From contig OZ010786.1 of NCBI GenBank assembly GCA_963932465.1, forward strand, positions 599,343,038-599,407,037: a stretch of 64,000 nucleotides of DNA, in the 5' to 3' direction. Below the pieces are notes generated by a model. It did no database searches. It had not been told where the DNA came from and worked only from the letters and a program-made list of their open reading frames with translations. Positions 55,821 to 64,000 of this stretch are shown in pieces. The position numbers and the translations under genes are program-made. The stretch is from Maratus speciosus (lineage: Eukaryota > Arthropoda > Arachnida > Araneae > Salticidae). Within the stretch, counting starts at the first letter, position 1; the number at the start of each line of letters is the position of its first letter.

Positions 55821-58045
55821 TAGGGTTTCGTTCATCTGACGAAACCCTATTCGTCTCACTCCTTTGTCTGTCGGTCCGTCACAGAGCCCGTTCTCAGAAA
55901 CTATACATGTCGGAGACTTGAAATTTTAAGTACTTATATCTGAACACCTCACATGAAACGACAAATCCTAAAATTTTGAAAAAGTCTTAAATTTAACCCT
56001 TTGGTCTCCCACATGTGTATTTCAAACAATTCTTTCTAAGTCAGCCCCTAATAAGGTTGGAGCCATGAAATTCCGCATACCTATAGCTGAATACCTGAGA
56101 CAAGAAGACAAATCATAAAATTTTGAAAAAAGTTTTATATTTAACCCTTTGAGCTCTAACTTGTGTATTTTAAGTAATTTTTTCTAACCGAGCCCCTAAT
56201 TAAGTTAGAGACATGGAATTTTGAATTATTATGGTTAAACACATGAGCCCACACAACAAATCATAAAACTTTGAAAAAGTGTTATATTTAACCCTTTAAG
56301 CTCCAATTTGTGTATTTTCAGCAATCCTTTATAACTGAATTCCTAATCAAATTGGAGGCATGCAATTTTGTATTCTGATAGCTAAACACCTCAGATCACA
56401 CGACAAACAATAAATTTCAAAAAAGTTTTATGTTTAACCCTTTGGAGTCCAGCTTGTGTATTTTAAGCAATTCATTTTAACAGAGTCCCTAAGTGAATTG
56501 GGGACTTTAAATTTTGCATACTTATTGCTGAACGCCTCAGATCACACGCCAAATAATAAATTTCGAAAAAATTTTAAATTTAACCCTTTGGACTCCAGCT
56601 TGTGTGCTTTAATCAATTCTTTTTTACAGAGCCCCTAATTGTATTGGAGACTTGAAATTTTGCATACTCATAGCTGAAAACTTCAAATAACACGTCAGAT
56701 AATAAATTTCGAAAAAAGTTTCATATTTCACCCTTTGGACTCCGGTTTGTGTATTTTAAGCAATTCTTTCTAACTGAGCCCATAATTAAATTGGAGATTT
56801 GAAATTTTGAATATTTATAGCAGAACACCTGAGGCCAGGCGACAGATCATAAAATCTTGAAAAAGTCTTCATTTAACCCTTTGAGCTCCCACATATATAT
56901 TTTAAGCAATTCTTTCTAAATGAACCCCATAATTAAGTTGGAGACATGAAATTTTGCATACTTATAGCTGAACACTTCAGATCGCACGACAAATAATAAA
57001 CTTCGAAAAACGTTTTATATTTAACCCTTTGGACTCCAGCTTGTGCATTTTAAGCAATTCTTTCTAACTGAGACCATATTTAAATTGGAGATTTGAAATT
57101 TTGCATACTTATAGCAGAACACCTGAGGCCAGGCGACAAATTATAAAATCTTGAAAAAGTCTTACATTTAACCCTTTGAGCTCCCACATATATATTTTAA
57201 GTAATTCTTTCTAAATGAGACCCATAATTAAGTTGGAGACATGAAATTTTGCATACTTATAGGAGAACACCTGAGACCACACGACAAATAATTTCTTTTT
57301 TCGAAAAAGTTTTATATTTAACCCTTTGGACTCCAGCTTGTGTTTTTAATCAATTCTTTCTAACTGAGCCCCTAATTAAATTGGAGACATGAAATTTTGC
57401 ATACTTATAGCTGAACGCGTCAGATCATAAGACAAAATATGAATTTTTGAAAAAGCCTTATAATTAACCCTTTGGGCTTCAACTTCTGTATTATAAGCAA
57501 TTATTTCTAACTCAGCCCTAATTAAGCTGGGGATATGAAATTTTGCATACTTATAGCTGAACACTTGTGATCACACGACAAATGATAAATTTTTCAAAAA
57601 GTCTTATATTATTGACTCCTCTGGGCTCTAACTTGTGTTTTTTAAGCATTTTTTCCAACTTAGCCGCTAATGAAGCTACAGCGAGCTAGTTTCACTTGAA
57701 GGCTCCGGGAGGGGGGTGGTCAATTTTTCCCCAAACCCCTCATCTGACATATCATTTGACGACCCTTCGGCCACTCTTTCATTTTATGCACAATAGCCTT
57801 TCATATTTTATTTCCACTTGGCCAGGAGGGCTTTCCTATTTTAAGTTTTATGGGTCCAAATTCCTCGACTAATATAAGTGCGAATAGGTTCGTAAACGGT
57901 GTTTTGTCGGGCAGACGTTTGTTTAGAATAGAATGCACTCCCTAGTTGCGAATTGTGGAGCTAACAGATTTTGCAAAAGGATAGAGTTTTGAAAGAAATA
58001 TTAAACGAAACCCTCTGTGCGATCTGCGATCATACTTACCCGCTT
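55821..58045 (+). mobile_element. HINE/pearl-like element with twelve ~147-bp tandem repeats
   Basis: It begins with a perfect 11-bp hairpin, TAGGGTTTCGT (55821-55831) and ACGAAACCCTA (55839-55849), loop TCATCTG. A short GTCT/GTCC-type run follows (TTTGTCTGTCGGTCCGTC). Tandem units then carry AACCCTTTGGACTCCAGCTT, TTTTAAGCAATTCTTTCTAA, GGAGACATGAAATTTTGCAT and TATAGCTGAACACCT. The unit start (AACCCT) lies at 55995, 56143, 56290, 56436, 56582, 56729, 56875, 57023, 57170, 57320, 57465 and, decayed, 57613. The tail contains a direct copy of the hairpin arm (ACGAAACCCT at 58005-58014), then CTGTGCGATCTGCGATC, and ends near 58045, about 80 bp before exon H. Architecture again fits non-autonomous Helentrons. 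No ORF. Confidence 0.65.
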
Positions 58046-58123
58046 GTTTAAGTTATGTTTCTTGTTCTTTTTTTTTTTTTTTTTTAAATCTCTATTTTAT
58101 TATAAAATTTTCTGTTTCTTTAG

Positions 58124-58338
58124 CAATCCAACAAAGCTTTATCATCACGAGAAGCAGCTGCCTTGAGTTCATTAGAGGAAGAAGAAAGTCTCATTTCAAG
58201 ACGATCTTTGCTCTTGGAATCTGAAAAATCAAGCATCTGGCATAAAATTGCTCCTGCTACGAAATTTGTCAGTCTAATATTTGGCTTGATATTTATGGTT
58301 ATATCTCTCCTGTTATGGGCTTCGTTACTGATATGCAA
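58124..58338 (+). CDS. LMBRD1: LMBRD1-like exon H (last exon recognised)
   Basis: The exon is 215 bp between TGTTTCTTTAG and GTAAGATT. It starts in phase 0 and ends after two bases of a codon. It encodes a charged, serine-rich cytosolic region (SREAAALSSLEEEESLISRR and on to ESEKSSIWHKIAP) and the membrane helix FVSLIFGLIFMVISLLLWAS. This corresponds to the long cytosolic loop and the following helix of LMBRD1. The remaining exons (about 200 residues in the family) were not found up to 64000. Confidence 0.9.
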
Positions 58339-58949
58339 GTAAGATTTTTTTTTTTAATTGCCTGTTATTTTATTTATTTTCATGATTATTTTATATACCT
58401 AACAATTCTGAGAATCAGTCGTGTAACCAAAGGCGTTTGGGGGGGGGGGGGGGGGGACTGATTCCCCCTGAACAAAGAAATAGTTTACTTAATCATAGAT
58501 ACAAAAGTTGTAAAAACTGCTGAAATGGAATAGTAAGGAACAGGTGAAAAATTCTGTTTTAGACAGGTTTTTATCTAAGCAGATATAATTTCATGGTATT
58601 CCTTTCTGCAGCATAATAAAAGGGTTTTATTCAAGACAGAATTCCAATATAGTAATATAACGTTCAGTTTTTTAGGTATCCTCTAAAACTATTAAAATAT
58701 ATCTACTCTATAACACTCTATACACTATACACTTTTGTAGAGCAAGAGCAGATATGTATTACAATAAGACTATGCAAAAACAGAATCTGCCTATAATGCA
58801 ATCCTGTCTTAAATTGAAAAAATTCAAGGTTCGGCCAAAAGAAATGTAGCATACTTTTATACCTGCTAATGCAAAATCTTGTCTAAAGTGGAACTTTTTA
58901 CCAATCCCTTGTCATTCCTTCCTGGCAATTTCTGCAAAAATGCGCTCCT
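58339..58949. repeat. Copy of the 3875-4640 dispersed repeat (first half)
   Basis: A 19-G run near 58440 is followed by AGTTTACTTAATCATAGATAC, AATGGAATAG, AGACAGGTTTTT and AACGTTCAG landmarks parallel to 3880-4300. The repeat resumes after the palindromic element, at about 60460 to 60660. Non-coding. Confidence 0.45.
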
Positions 58950-60449
58950 CTATGCAATATGAACCTTAAGAAGTTCTCTGTTTACTTAAAATGTAACAGA
59001 TAATAATAACAATGCAGATGTTACAAGTTTAAAATATACATTTTGTTTAAATTTCCTAGTGTTTACGGTTTGCAATCCCGCAACCATCGTCAGGGAATGT
59101 TTTCATTAATTGCCCTTCTATTAATTTCAAATATGTCACTTCCTTATTTCAAATAGGGATTGATCGAATGGTCGATTCCGTATTCGGTGATTCGGCATGC
59201 AAACCGGATATTCAGCTTCGGTCAAATACTGTTAAGTATTCGGCTGAATAATTGCAGATAAGTATTTTCTTAGAAGTAGAAGAATTCTCTTTTACTTAGA
59301 AGTAGAATAGACTAAACGATGAGTTTCAATATTATGTGCATGAGTTCAGAGTTCAGCTGTACTACAAAAAACAAGACAAAGGCCATTTTTAATAATTAAA
59401 AAAAAAAAAATTTCCTTCCTAAAATAGTCTACATAGGTGTAAAATCAAAACAACTGTCTACAATAGAGAAAAAAAAAGTAAGGAAGATGGGCATCTTTCC
59501 CTTATCATTCAATTTTATGTATTTCTACATTTTTATTTTTATTTAAATTTATTTAATGTGTATTTTCTTTTTATACACATCAAGTAAATATATCAGAGTT
59601 CATCTCTGTATATCTAAGTTATATATAAAAGAAAATACATCAAATAAGTATACCCCTATGCCTATCCTATAAGCTTTTATAACCATTAAATTAAAAATCG
59701 CTCAAATTTGTTATCTTCATCACCACATTGTTAAACTATTAATCAAAATATAAATATGTATCAATAATTTGAAAGAAAATAGTTAAATGTACAAAATGAT
59801 ATGATACCTTTTGTATTTGAGAACATTCCTATTCCATATGTTTATAATTAGACAATCAGTAAATCAGCTTAATGACAGCATTGTGCCTTTTTATTTGAAT
59901 GAACTTTTGTTTTTCTGACAATCCTTATCCTTAATAATAGCCTGTAAGTTTAATACTTTCATAGGTTATTTTGGGTATTGACTAGTGATAAAATAATAAA
60001 AAATAAGTGATTAGTTAATGCATTTGTGAGGTGAAAGAAGTCATTAAATTTTTTTGTGTAATTAGATTTAAGAATAAAAATATAACTGAATTAAATTATT
60101 AATAATTTAATTTTAATTAAAGTTTTAAAAAAAAAAGCTAATATGTACAAAAATGTGTATTAAAAACTTTTAAGTATTCGGTTGCCGAATATCGAAGCTT
60201 CGGTATACACTTTGACTGAAGCTTTGGTATTCGGCTAAATTGCTGCTTCGGTCAATTTCTAATTTCAAATATGCCCATGAATAGAACGGCGATTAATGAA
60301 AATATTCCCTAACGATGGCTGCAGGATTGCTGACCGAAAGTACTATGAAATTTAAATAAAATGTATATTTGAAACTTGTAACATCTGTATTATTATAATC
60401 TGTCATTTTTAAAGTAAACAGAGAACTTTTTTAAGTTCATATTGTGTAG
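58950..60449. repeat. Long inverted repeat (~175-bp arms) interrupted at its centre by a hAT MITE
   Basis: The left arm 58950-59124 and the right arm about 60275-60449 are imperfect reverse complements. Matching stretches include CTATGCAATATGAAC with GTTCATATTGTGTAG, GTTCTCTGTTTAC with GTAAACAGAGAAC, GATGTTACAAGTTT with AAACTTGTAACATC, ACCATCGTCAGGGAATGTTT with its counterpart AATATTCCCTAACGATGG, and TTCATTAAT with ATTAATGAA. The centre is occupied by the hAT element 59154-60261. The arms sit inside the repeat of 58339-58949/60460-60660. Confidence 0.8.
59154..60261. mobile_element. hAT-type MITE with TTCGGC words, 1,108 bp
   Basis: A perfect 8-bp duplication, ATTTCAAA (59146-59153 and 60262-60269), flanks ends TAGGGATTGATCGAA and, in reverse complement, TAGAAATTGACCGAA. 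Subterminal words TATTCGG, GCTTCGGT and TTCGGC recur within 100 bp of each end, as at 281-399 and 3776-3873. The interior is AT-rich without an ORF. Confidence 0.87.
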
Positions 60450-60687
60450 TTTGTGATTGAATCAAGGTGGAATATTGTATTTTGTCTTATGATTTTATTT
60501 ACGGAATCCTCTTTTAAGCAGAAATATCTGATGGTTCCGATGACAGAAAGATAACTATACAAGTAAATCTATTAAGATGAAAACCTGTCTAAAACTGAAT
60601 TTGTTTCCGGTCTCTAGCAATTACTTTTTCATAGACTTTAGATTTTACTGTAACTAGATAAAGCATAAAGTTCCTTTAGCGGAGATT

Positions 60688-61060
60688 TTGATGGAATCAG
60701 TTGCTGTCAGCACTTATAAGAAAAGACAAGTTTACATGAATGCGTTAACGGCTATCACAGTTTGGAAAATCTTATCTTTTATAATTTTATATCAAGCAAT
60801 ATTATCAACTGCTTTAAATCTACTGACTGTAATTGAAAAAAGTAATTTTATTGTTGGACTGGTTATTTGTGAATTTTTATTAAGCATTGCATTGCCACTT
60901 TCAAAATACCTGCAAAAAACCTAAATATGATTTGTCATCTGTTCTAAAACTTGCTGAGGGTGTCATTTCAACTCTACAAAGTTTGCATCAATCAATAAGC
61001 ATGGAATAGGAGACTGGTGTTCCAAAGTATGCTGACTTGTTCAAGAATGCAAAATCCTGG
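60688..61060 (+). pseudogene. hAT transposase fragment (DUF4371-like), broken
   Basis: A 78-codon frame includes NALTAITVWKILSFIILYQA and ends LPLSKYLQKT before a stop. A frameshift then gives the continuation YDLSSVLKLAEGVISTLQSL. The (L)PLS(K/R)YLQ...D(L)...V...TL motif is typical of hAT transposases of the DUF4371 / THAP-associated "52 kDa repressor" group. Upstream and downstream domains, including the hAT dimerisation region, are not seen. A weaker copy is at 8030-8350. Confidence 0.55.
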
Positions 61061-62250
61061 ATTAAGAAAACTTTGACACAATTTTCTTCTCACATACAGT
61101 TTCAGGGATCTGTTGAGAAAGGAATTGGGTTCTTTAAGCACTCTTCACAAAAATTTTCACCTCAAAACAGGATCCTTTACAAAACTGTTCACCTTTAAAC
61201 AGCACCCTTCACAAAATTCTTTCTCTTAAAAATAGACCTTTCACAAAACTTTTCCACCTCAAAACTGAACTTTTTACAAATTTAATTATTTAAAAGTAAA
61301 ATCTGACATGTCATTTTTACTTACATAATGAAAATATTGCATATATCTTCTTAAAAATGTATAAACAAGAACCTGAATATAATGATTATTTCATATTCAC
61401 AAAATTATGACTAGATTTTTCACAAATAAATATAAAAAGTTGTTCACAATTTTACAAAAGCAGCACCCAGTGTGAAAAGTGGGCAGACCCCTGATTTCCT
61501 TATCAAGTTGACTCTCAGGGGAAAAAAGAGAATACATCTCATAACAAGTTTGAAGAGTATTTAAGGGGATCAATGTTTCTTCCTTGCTTGGGCAGTTTTA
61601 TTTCTGGACTCATTGATTGTTTTGGGAAGAATAGCATCATGTCGGAAAGTTTGGTGCTTTACTTAAAAAAAAATGAAAAATGCTAGTCATCAAAAATAAA
61701 ACTGTTATTAAAATTTAAACAACTTTTATGCTGACTGAATATAAAAAACAACTATTCAGACCAAATGTTTACTTTGGCATCAAAAATAGCAAAACTTGAA
61801 AGAAACAGAGGAACCTAGAAGAATTGTGGTTGTTTTTGACAATTGTAACTGTGTATTCTTGTTACATTATCAATTTCTGTAGTCAAAATTCAAAAATCTT
61901 TTTCTTATTTAAAAACAATAAAACCTTATCTCAGAAATTCTATAGAAAATGAGCGGCTGACGGGATTGGATAAGGTTATTAAACTTTAAGCTGTTATAAA
62001 CTTAACCATTTGATCCTAACTTTAATGTAACAAATGTTCATATTATATGAAACGTGATTTAAATACAGTTTGACTTTTAGTATGTGCTCCATTTTTGATA
62101 TCATAGTAGTTATTCAAAAATCTTTTTTACTGCTAAATATTAATGTAACTTCATTCTTAAATTATATGCAATTACAGTAGACCAGGAGGTGGTTGCAACC
62201 TCATCGAGTTGACGGCTGAAATTCAAGGATAAGTTAAAACTTGATTAGCA
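61061..62250. repeat. Continuation of the hAT remnant; nested 33-bp array and piggyBac empty site
   Basis: From about 61138 to 61280 a word of about 33 bp (CTTTCACAAAACTTTTCACC and variants) recurs five times. With CAGGGATCTG at 61103 and CAGGGGTCTG in reverse complement at 61484-61493, this may be a small hAT-like MITE (61103-61493), although no target duplication is visible. The segment 61930-62180 parallels the sequence flanking piggyBac (8310-8740 and 11052-11100), with a single TTAA at 62140-62143 where the other copy carries the transposon. Confidence 0.55.
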
Positions 62251-62258
62251 TATTAAAC

Positions 62259-62390
62259 AGGGTTTGTACGGTCCTTGAAAGTGCTTAGATTTTTCAAAAG
62301 GAATTTTTGGTGCTTAAAAGTACTTTTTCATGCAAAATCTACAAAAAGTCCTTAAAAGTGCCTAATTTTACTCTCACATTATTTCTTAAT
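62259..62390. repeat. hAT-like terminus with CTTAAAAGT words
   Basis: CAGGGTTTGTACGGTCCTTG is followed by repeated GTGCTTAGA, GTGCTTAAAAGTACTT and GTCCTTAAAAGTGCC words. A related terminus is at 54016. The matching second end was not found. Confidence 0.45.
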
Positions 62391-62394
62391 TAGG

Positions 62395-62527
62395 GGTGAA
62401 ACTCTTCTGCATTTCTTTTAATTTCTGATTTAAAAAAAAATCTTAATCCCTCCTTGCCCCCTCTTCTTCCGAAATTTCACTTCCCCCCTTTGCTCCCCCC
62501 TCTACAATATCAAAGTTTAAAATCTTT

Positions 62528-62564
<37 letters not shown>

Positions 62565-63235
62565 TTTTTCTACTTTGTTACTTTATAGTAAATAAATAAT
62601 GAGTTCTAACTTTCATTAACAATCCATTCCATCCCATTCATATCCTTAAAATTTCAACCTCAAAATTTGCTTCCCCATTTTTCTCGCCCCATCCCCTCCC
62701 ACAGTACTCAAACTTTAAAAACTGTTTAATTAAAAAAAATTCTGCTCTATTTGTCATTTTATTGACACAATAAATAATCAGTCAAGATTTCTCTTACCAT
62801 GCGAAATTGGCGTTTTCCCTTTGACCCCCTCCCCCCTTTAAAGAGCATATAGAATTTACTCTTTAAAACTTCTTAGTTTTTTTTTCCTTTTTTAACTTAT
62901 TTGTAAATTTTTAGTAAGATAAATAAATAATAAGTCATCTAATAACCTCTCTCCCCCTCATAAAAAATTAAGAAAAATCTCTTTCCCCCTTTGCCCCCTC
63001 AACCTTAAAAATCACTGCTTTTTTTAAAAAAAATTTCTGCATTATCTTTTATTTTATTGTAACAATAAATAAGCGATCATATAGTTTTACTCCTCCCCTC
63101 CTTCCATACCAAGCATAAAAAATTTAGTCTTTTAAACTGTTTAATTTTCATTTTTTGTGCTATTTGTAAATCTTTAGTAAAGTAAATTATCAGTCATCTG
63201 TTAAACTCTCCCCCCCCCCCTCCAAACTCACAAAA
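62395..63235. repeat. Pyrimidine-rich degenerate tandem array
   Basis: Four to five diverged units of about 120-177 bp each contain a C-rich pyrimidine tract (for example TCTTTCCCCCTTTGCCCCCT), an AAAACTGTTTAAT-like word, a T-run and AAATAAATAATCAGTCATCT. The last word falls at about 62591, 62768, 62921, 63064 and 63183. The strand is nearly free of G over long stretches. Non-coding. Confidence 0.7.
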
Positions 63236-63244
63236 TGAATCTAT

Positions 63245-63540
63245 TAATTAGCTATATCTCAAGAACTAATGCACAGATTTTCATCAAACTTCAGATTCAG
63301 TTAGATGTTGACACAAGTTGTTGCTGGTTAGGTTTTGATAGAAATCACCCAACAGGTGGTGCTGCTATGCTACATTTTGCAGGATTTACACGATTTTAGC
63401 AATAGTCATATCTCAAGAACTAATGCACGGAATTTCATATCTTTAGAATCCTCATGATAGGCATATATTGCCATTTAATTTTGGCACTCTGATAGTGAAT
63501 TTTGAACTTAATAGAAGAAAGTTTTGGGATTAGCACATCC
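63245..63540 (+). mobile_element. Partial element sharing the 3' end of the 51731 element
   Basis: Two units starting CTATATCTCAAGAACTAATG (63251) and CATATCTCAAGAACTAATGC (63407) are about 155 bp apart. They are followed by a tail ending AATAGAAGAAAGTTTTGGGA then TTAGCACATCC, nearly the same as the terminus at 53045-53078. The units differ from those of 51881-52700. The 5' hairpin was not found, so this copy is 5'-truncated or diverged. Confidence 0.55.
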
Positions 63541-64000
63541 AGCCAATTTTTTCTTTTGCTGTATTTGTTATTCACACACTGAAATTCCCCCACCACATAT
63601 TAGTTACGAACTTTTCTACATAGAACTTTTTGAATGTAAGTAAATATCATGCCTGAATTTTTTGTAAATATCACCATTTTCCCTTACATTCAAACATTTC
63701 ACCCTTTTCTTGAATATTAAAAAATTACATACAATATTTTATAAATTTTCATAATAAAACTATAAATTAGACCAAAATTTCTATGAAGACTTGTTATTGA
63801 AAGCTAAATCTATAATCACTGTACTTAATATTTTTCTCTGTTTAGAAATTTAATACCTATCCTTTAAAAATCTTTTTTCTGCCTCACTGCCCTTTTAACT
63901 TTTTTTTTTTTATATCTATGTTTTTTAAAGCATTTGCTAGTGCAGAAAATGTCACTACAAGAAACAAACTCCCTTATTTTCTCCTTCAAACTTGGCAAGT
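63541..64000. other. Nothing recognised
   Basis: AT-rich sequence to the window end. I looked here for a further LMBRD1-like exon and found none. Confidence 0.5.

Larger units (their letters stand above)
12343..58338 (+). other. LMBRD1: LMBRD1-like gene, partial span (8 exons)
   Basis: Eight exons with GT donors and AG acceptors join in one open frame and follow the order of LMBRD1, the LMBR1-domain protein that works with ABCD4 to move cobalamin (vitamin B12) out of the lysosome. Diagnostic stretches are LLPVDVLFVSCMKKADGTFQ, VYFYYEEKDDD, NRNSTDWEKL and LIKGFRSL. Alternating hydrophobic exons give at least five membrane spans. NNAT and NST sequons fit the glycosylated luminal loops. Introns are 23,992, 4,863, 191, 4,862, 4,346, 2,489 and 4,351 bp. 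The N-terminal exon and roughly the last 200 residues expected from the family length (about 540) were not found, so the gene extends beyond the visible exons on at least one side. Confidence 0.88.

Noticed and set aside
55821..57700. Possible CRISPR array (regular repeats)
   Set aside because: Units of 147 bp follow head to tail without unique spacers, in a eukaryotic intron; it is a minisatellite.
58339..64000. Search for the remaining C-terminal exons of the LMBRD1-like gene
   Set aside because: No stretch with the expected hydrophobic and conserved segments between AG and GT signals was found; they probably lie beyond the window.
1..64000. tRNA, rRNA and snRNA genes
   Set aside because: I saw no cloverleaf with A and B boxes and no recognisable rRNA or snRNA core; covariance searching could still find one.

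Overview
This is eukaryotic DNA. It is AT-rich, has no operons, and carries a split gene with GT/AG introns and many transposable elements (TEs). An LMBRD1-type gene together with BEL/Pao, piggyBac, Tigger, RTE, Jockey, hAT and mariner-type elements fits an arthropod, most plausibly a chelicerate such as a spider. That placement is inference, not proof.

The host gene is on the + strand. Eight exons (12343-12519, 36512-36572, 41436-41527, 41719-41786, 46649-46737, 51084-51157, 53647-53772, 58124-58338) join in one open frame of about 260 codons. They encode the N-terminal and middle part of an LMBRD1-like lysosomal cobalamin-export membrane protein. The first exon and the C-terminal exons were not found. 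The first visible intron is 24 kb and consists largely of nested TEs.

Layout: 1-8740 holds decayed repeats (Jockey gag and RT fragments, hAT pieces, one unrecognised ORF at 4753). 8741-11051 is a complete piggyBac transposon with an intact transposase. 12575-19809 is a mariner-type MITE that contains a second repeat-bearing insert and a young BEL/Pao LTR retrotransposon (13519-19468). 20889-31223 holds hAT-type elements and two copies of a GGGTC-ended family with 4-bp target duplications, again nested. 32057-33010 is an RTE remnant. 33503-36415 is a Tigger/pogo transposon broken by one nonsense codon. 36772-50936 has further hAT and mariner MITEs, a 39-bp perfect palindrome and a fold-back MITE. 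51731-53080 and 55821-58045 are hairpin-headed elements with arrays of about 152-bp and 147-bp repeats, resembling HINE/pearl-type non-autonomous Helentrons. 58339-64000 has more nested repeats and a pyrimidine-rich array.

The most useful signals are: (1) several insertions for which the window also holds a paralogous empty site (BEL/Pao, piggyBac, a hAT MITE, the palindrome insert and the GGGTC element); (2) the hairpin/minisatellite elements, whose repeat periods converge on about 147-165 bp; (3) several unrelated hAT-like MITEs, each with its own private repeated subterminal word; and (4) a splice acceptor whose pyrimidine tract is a 34-T homopolymer. All coordinates were read by eye; no alignment or database search was run.
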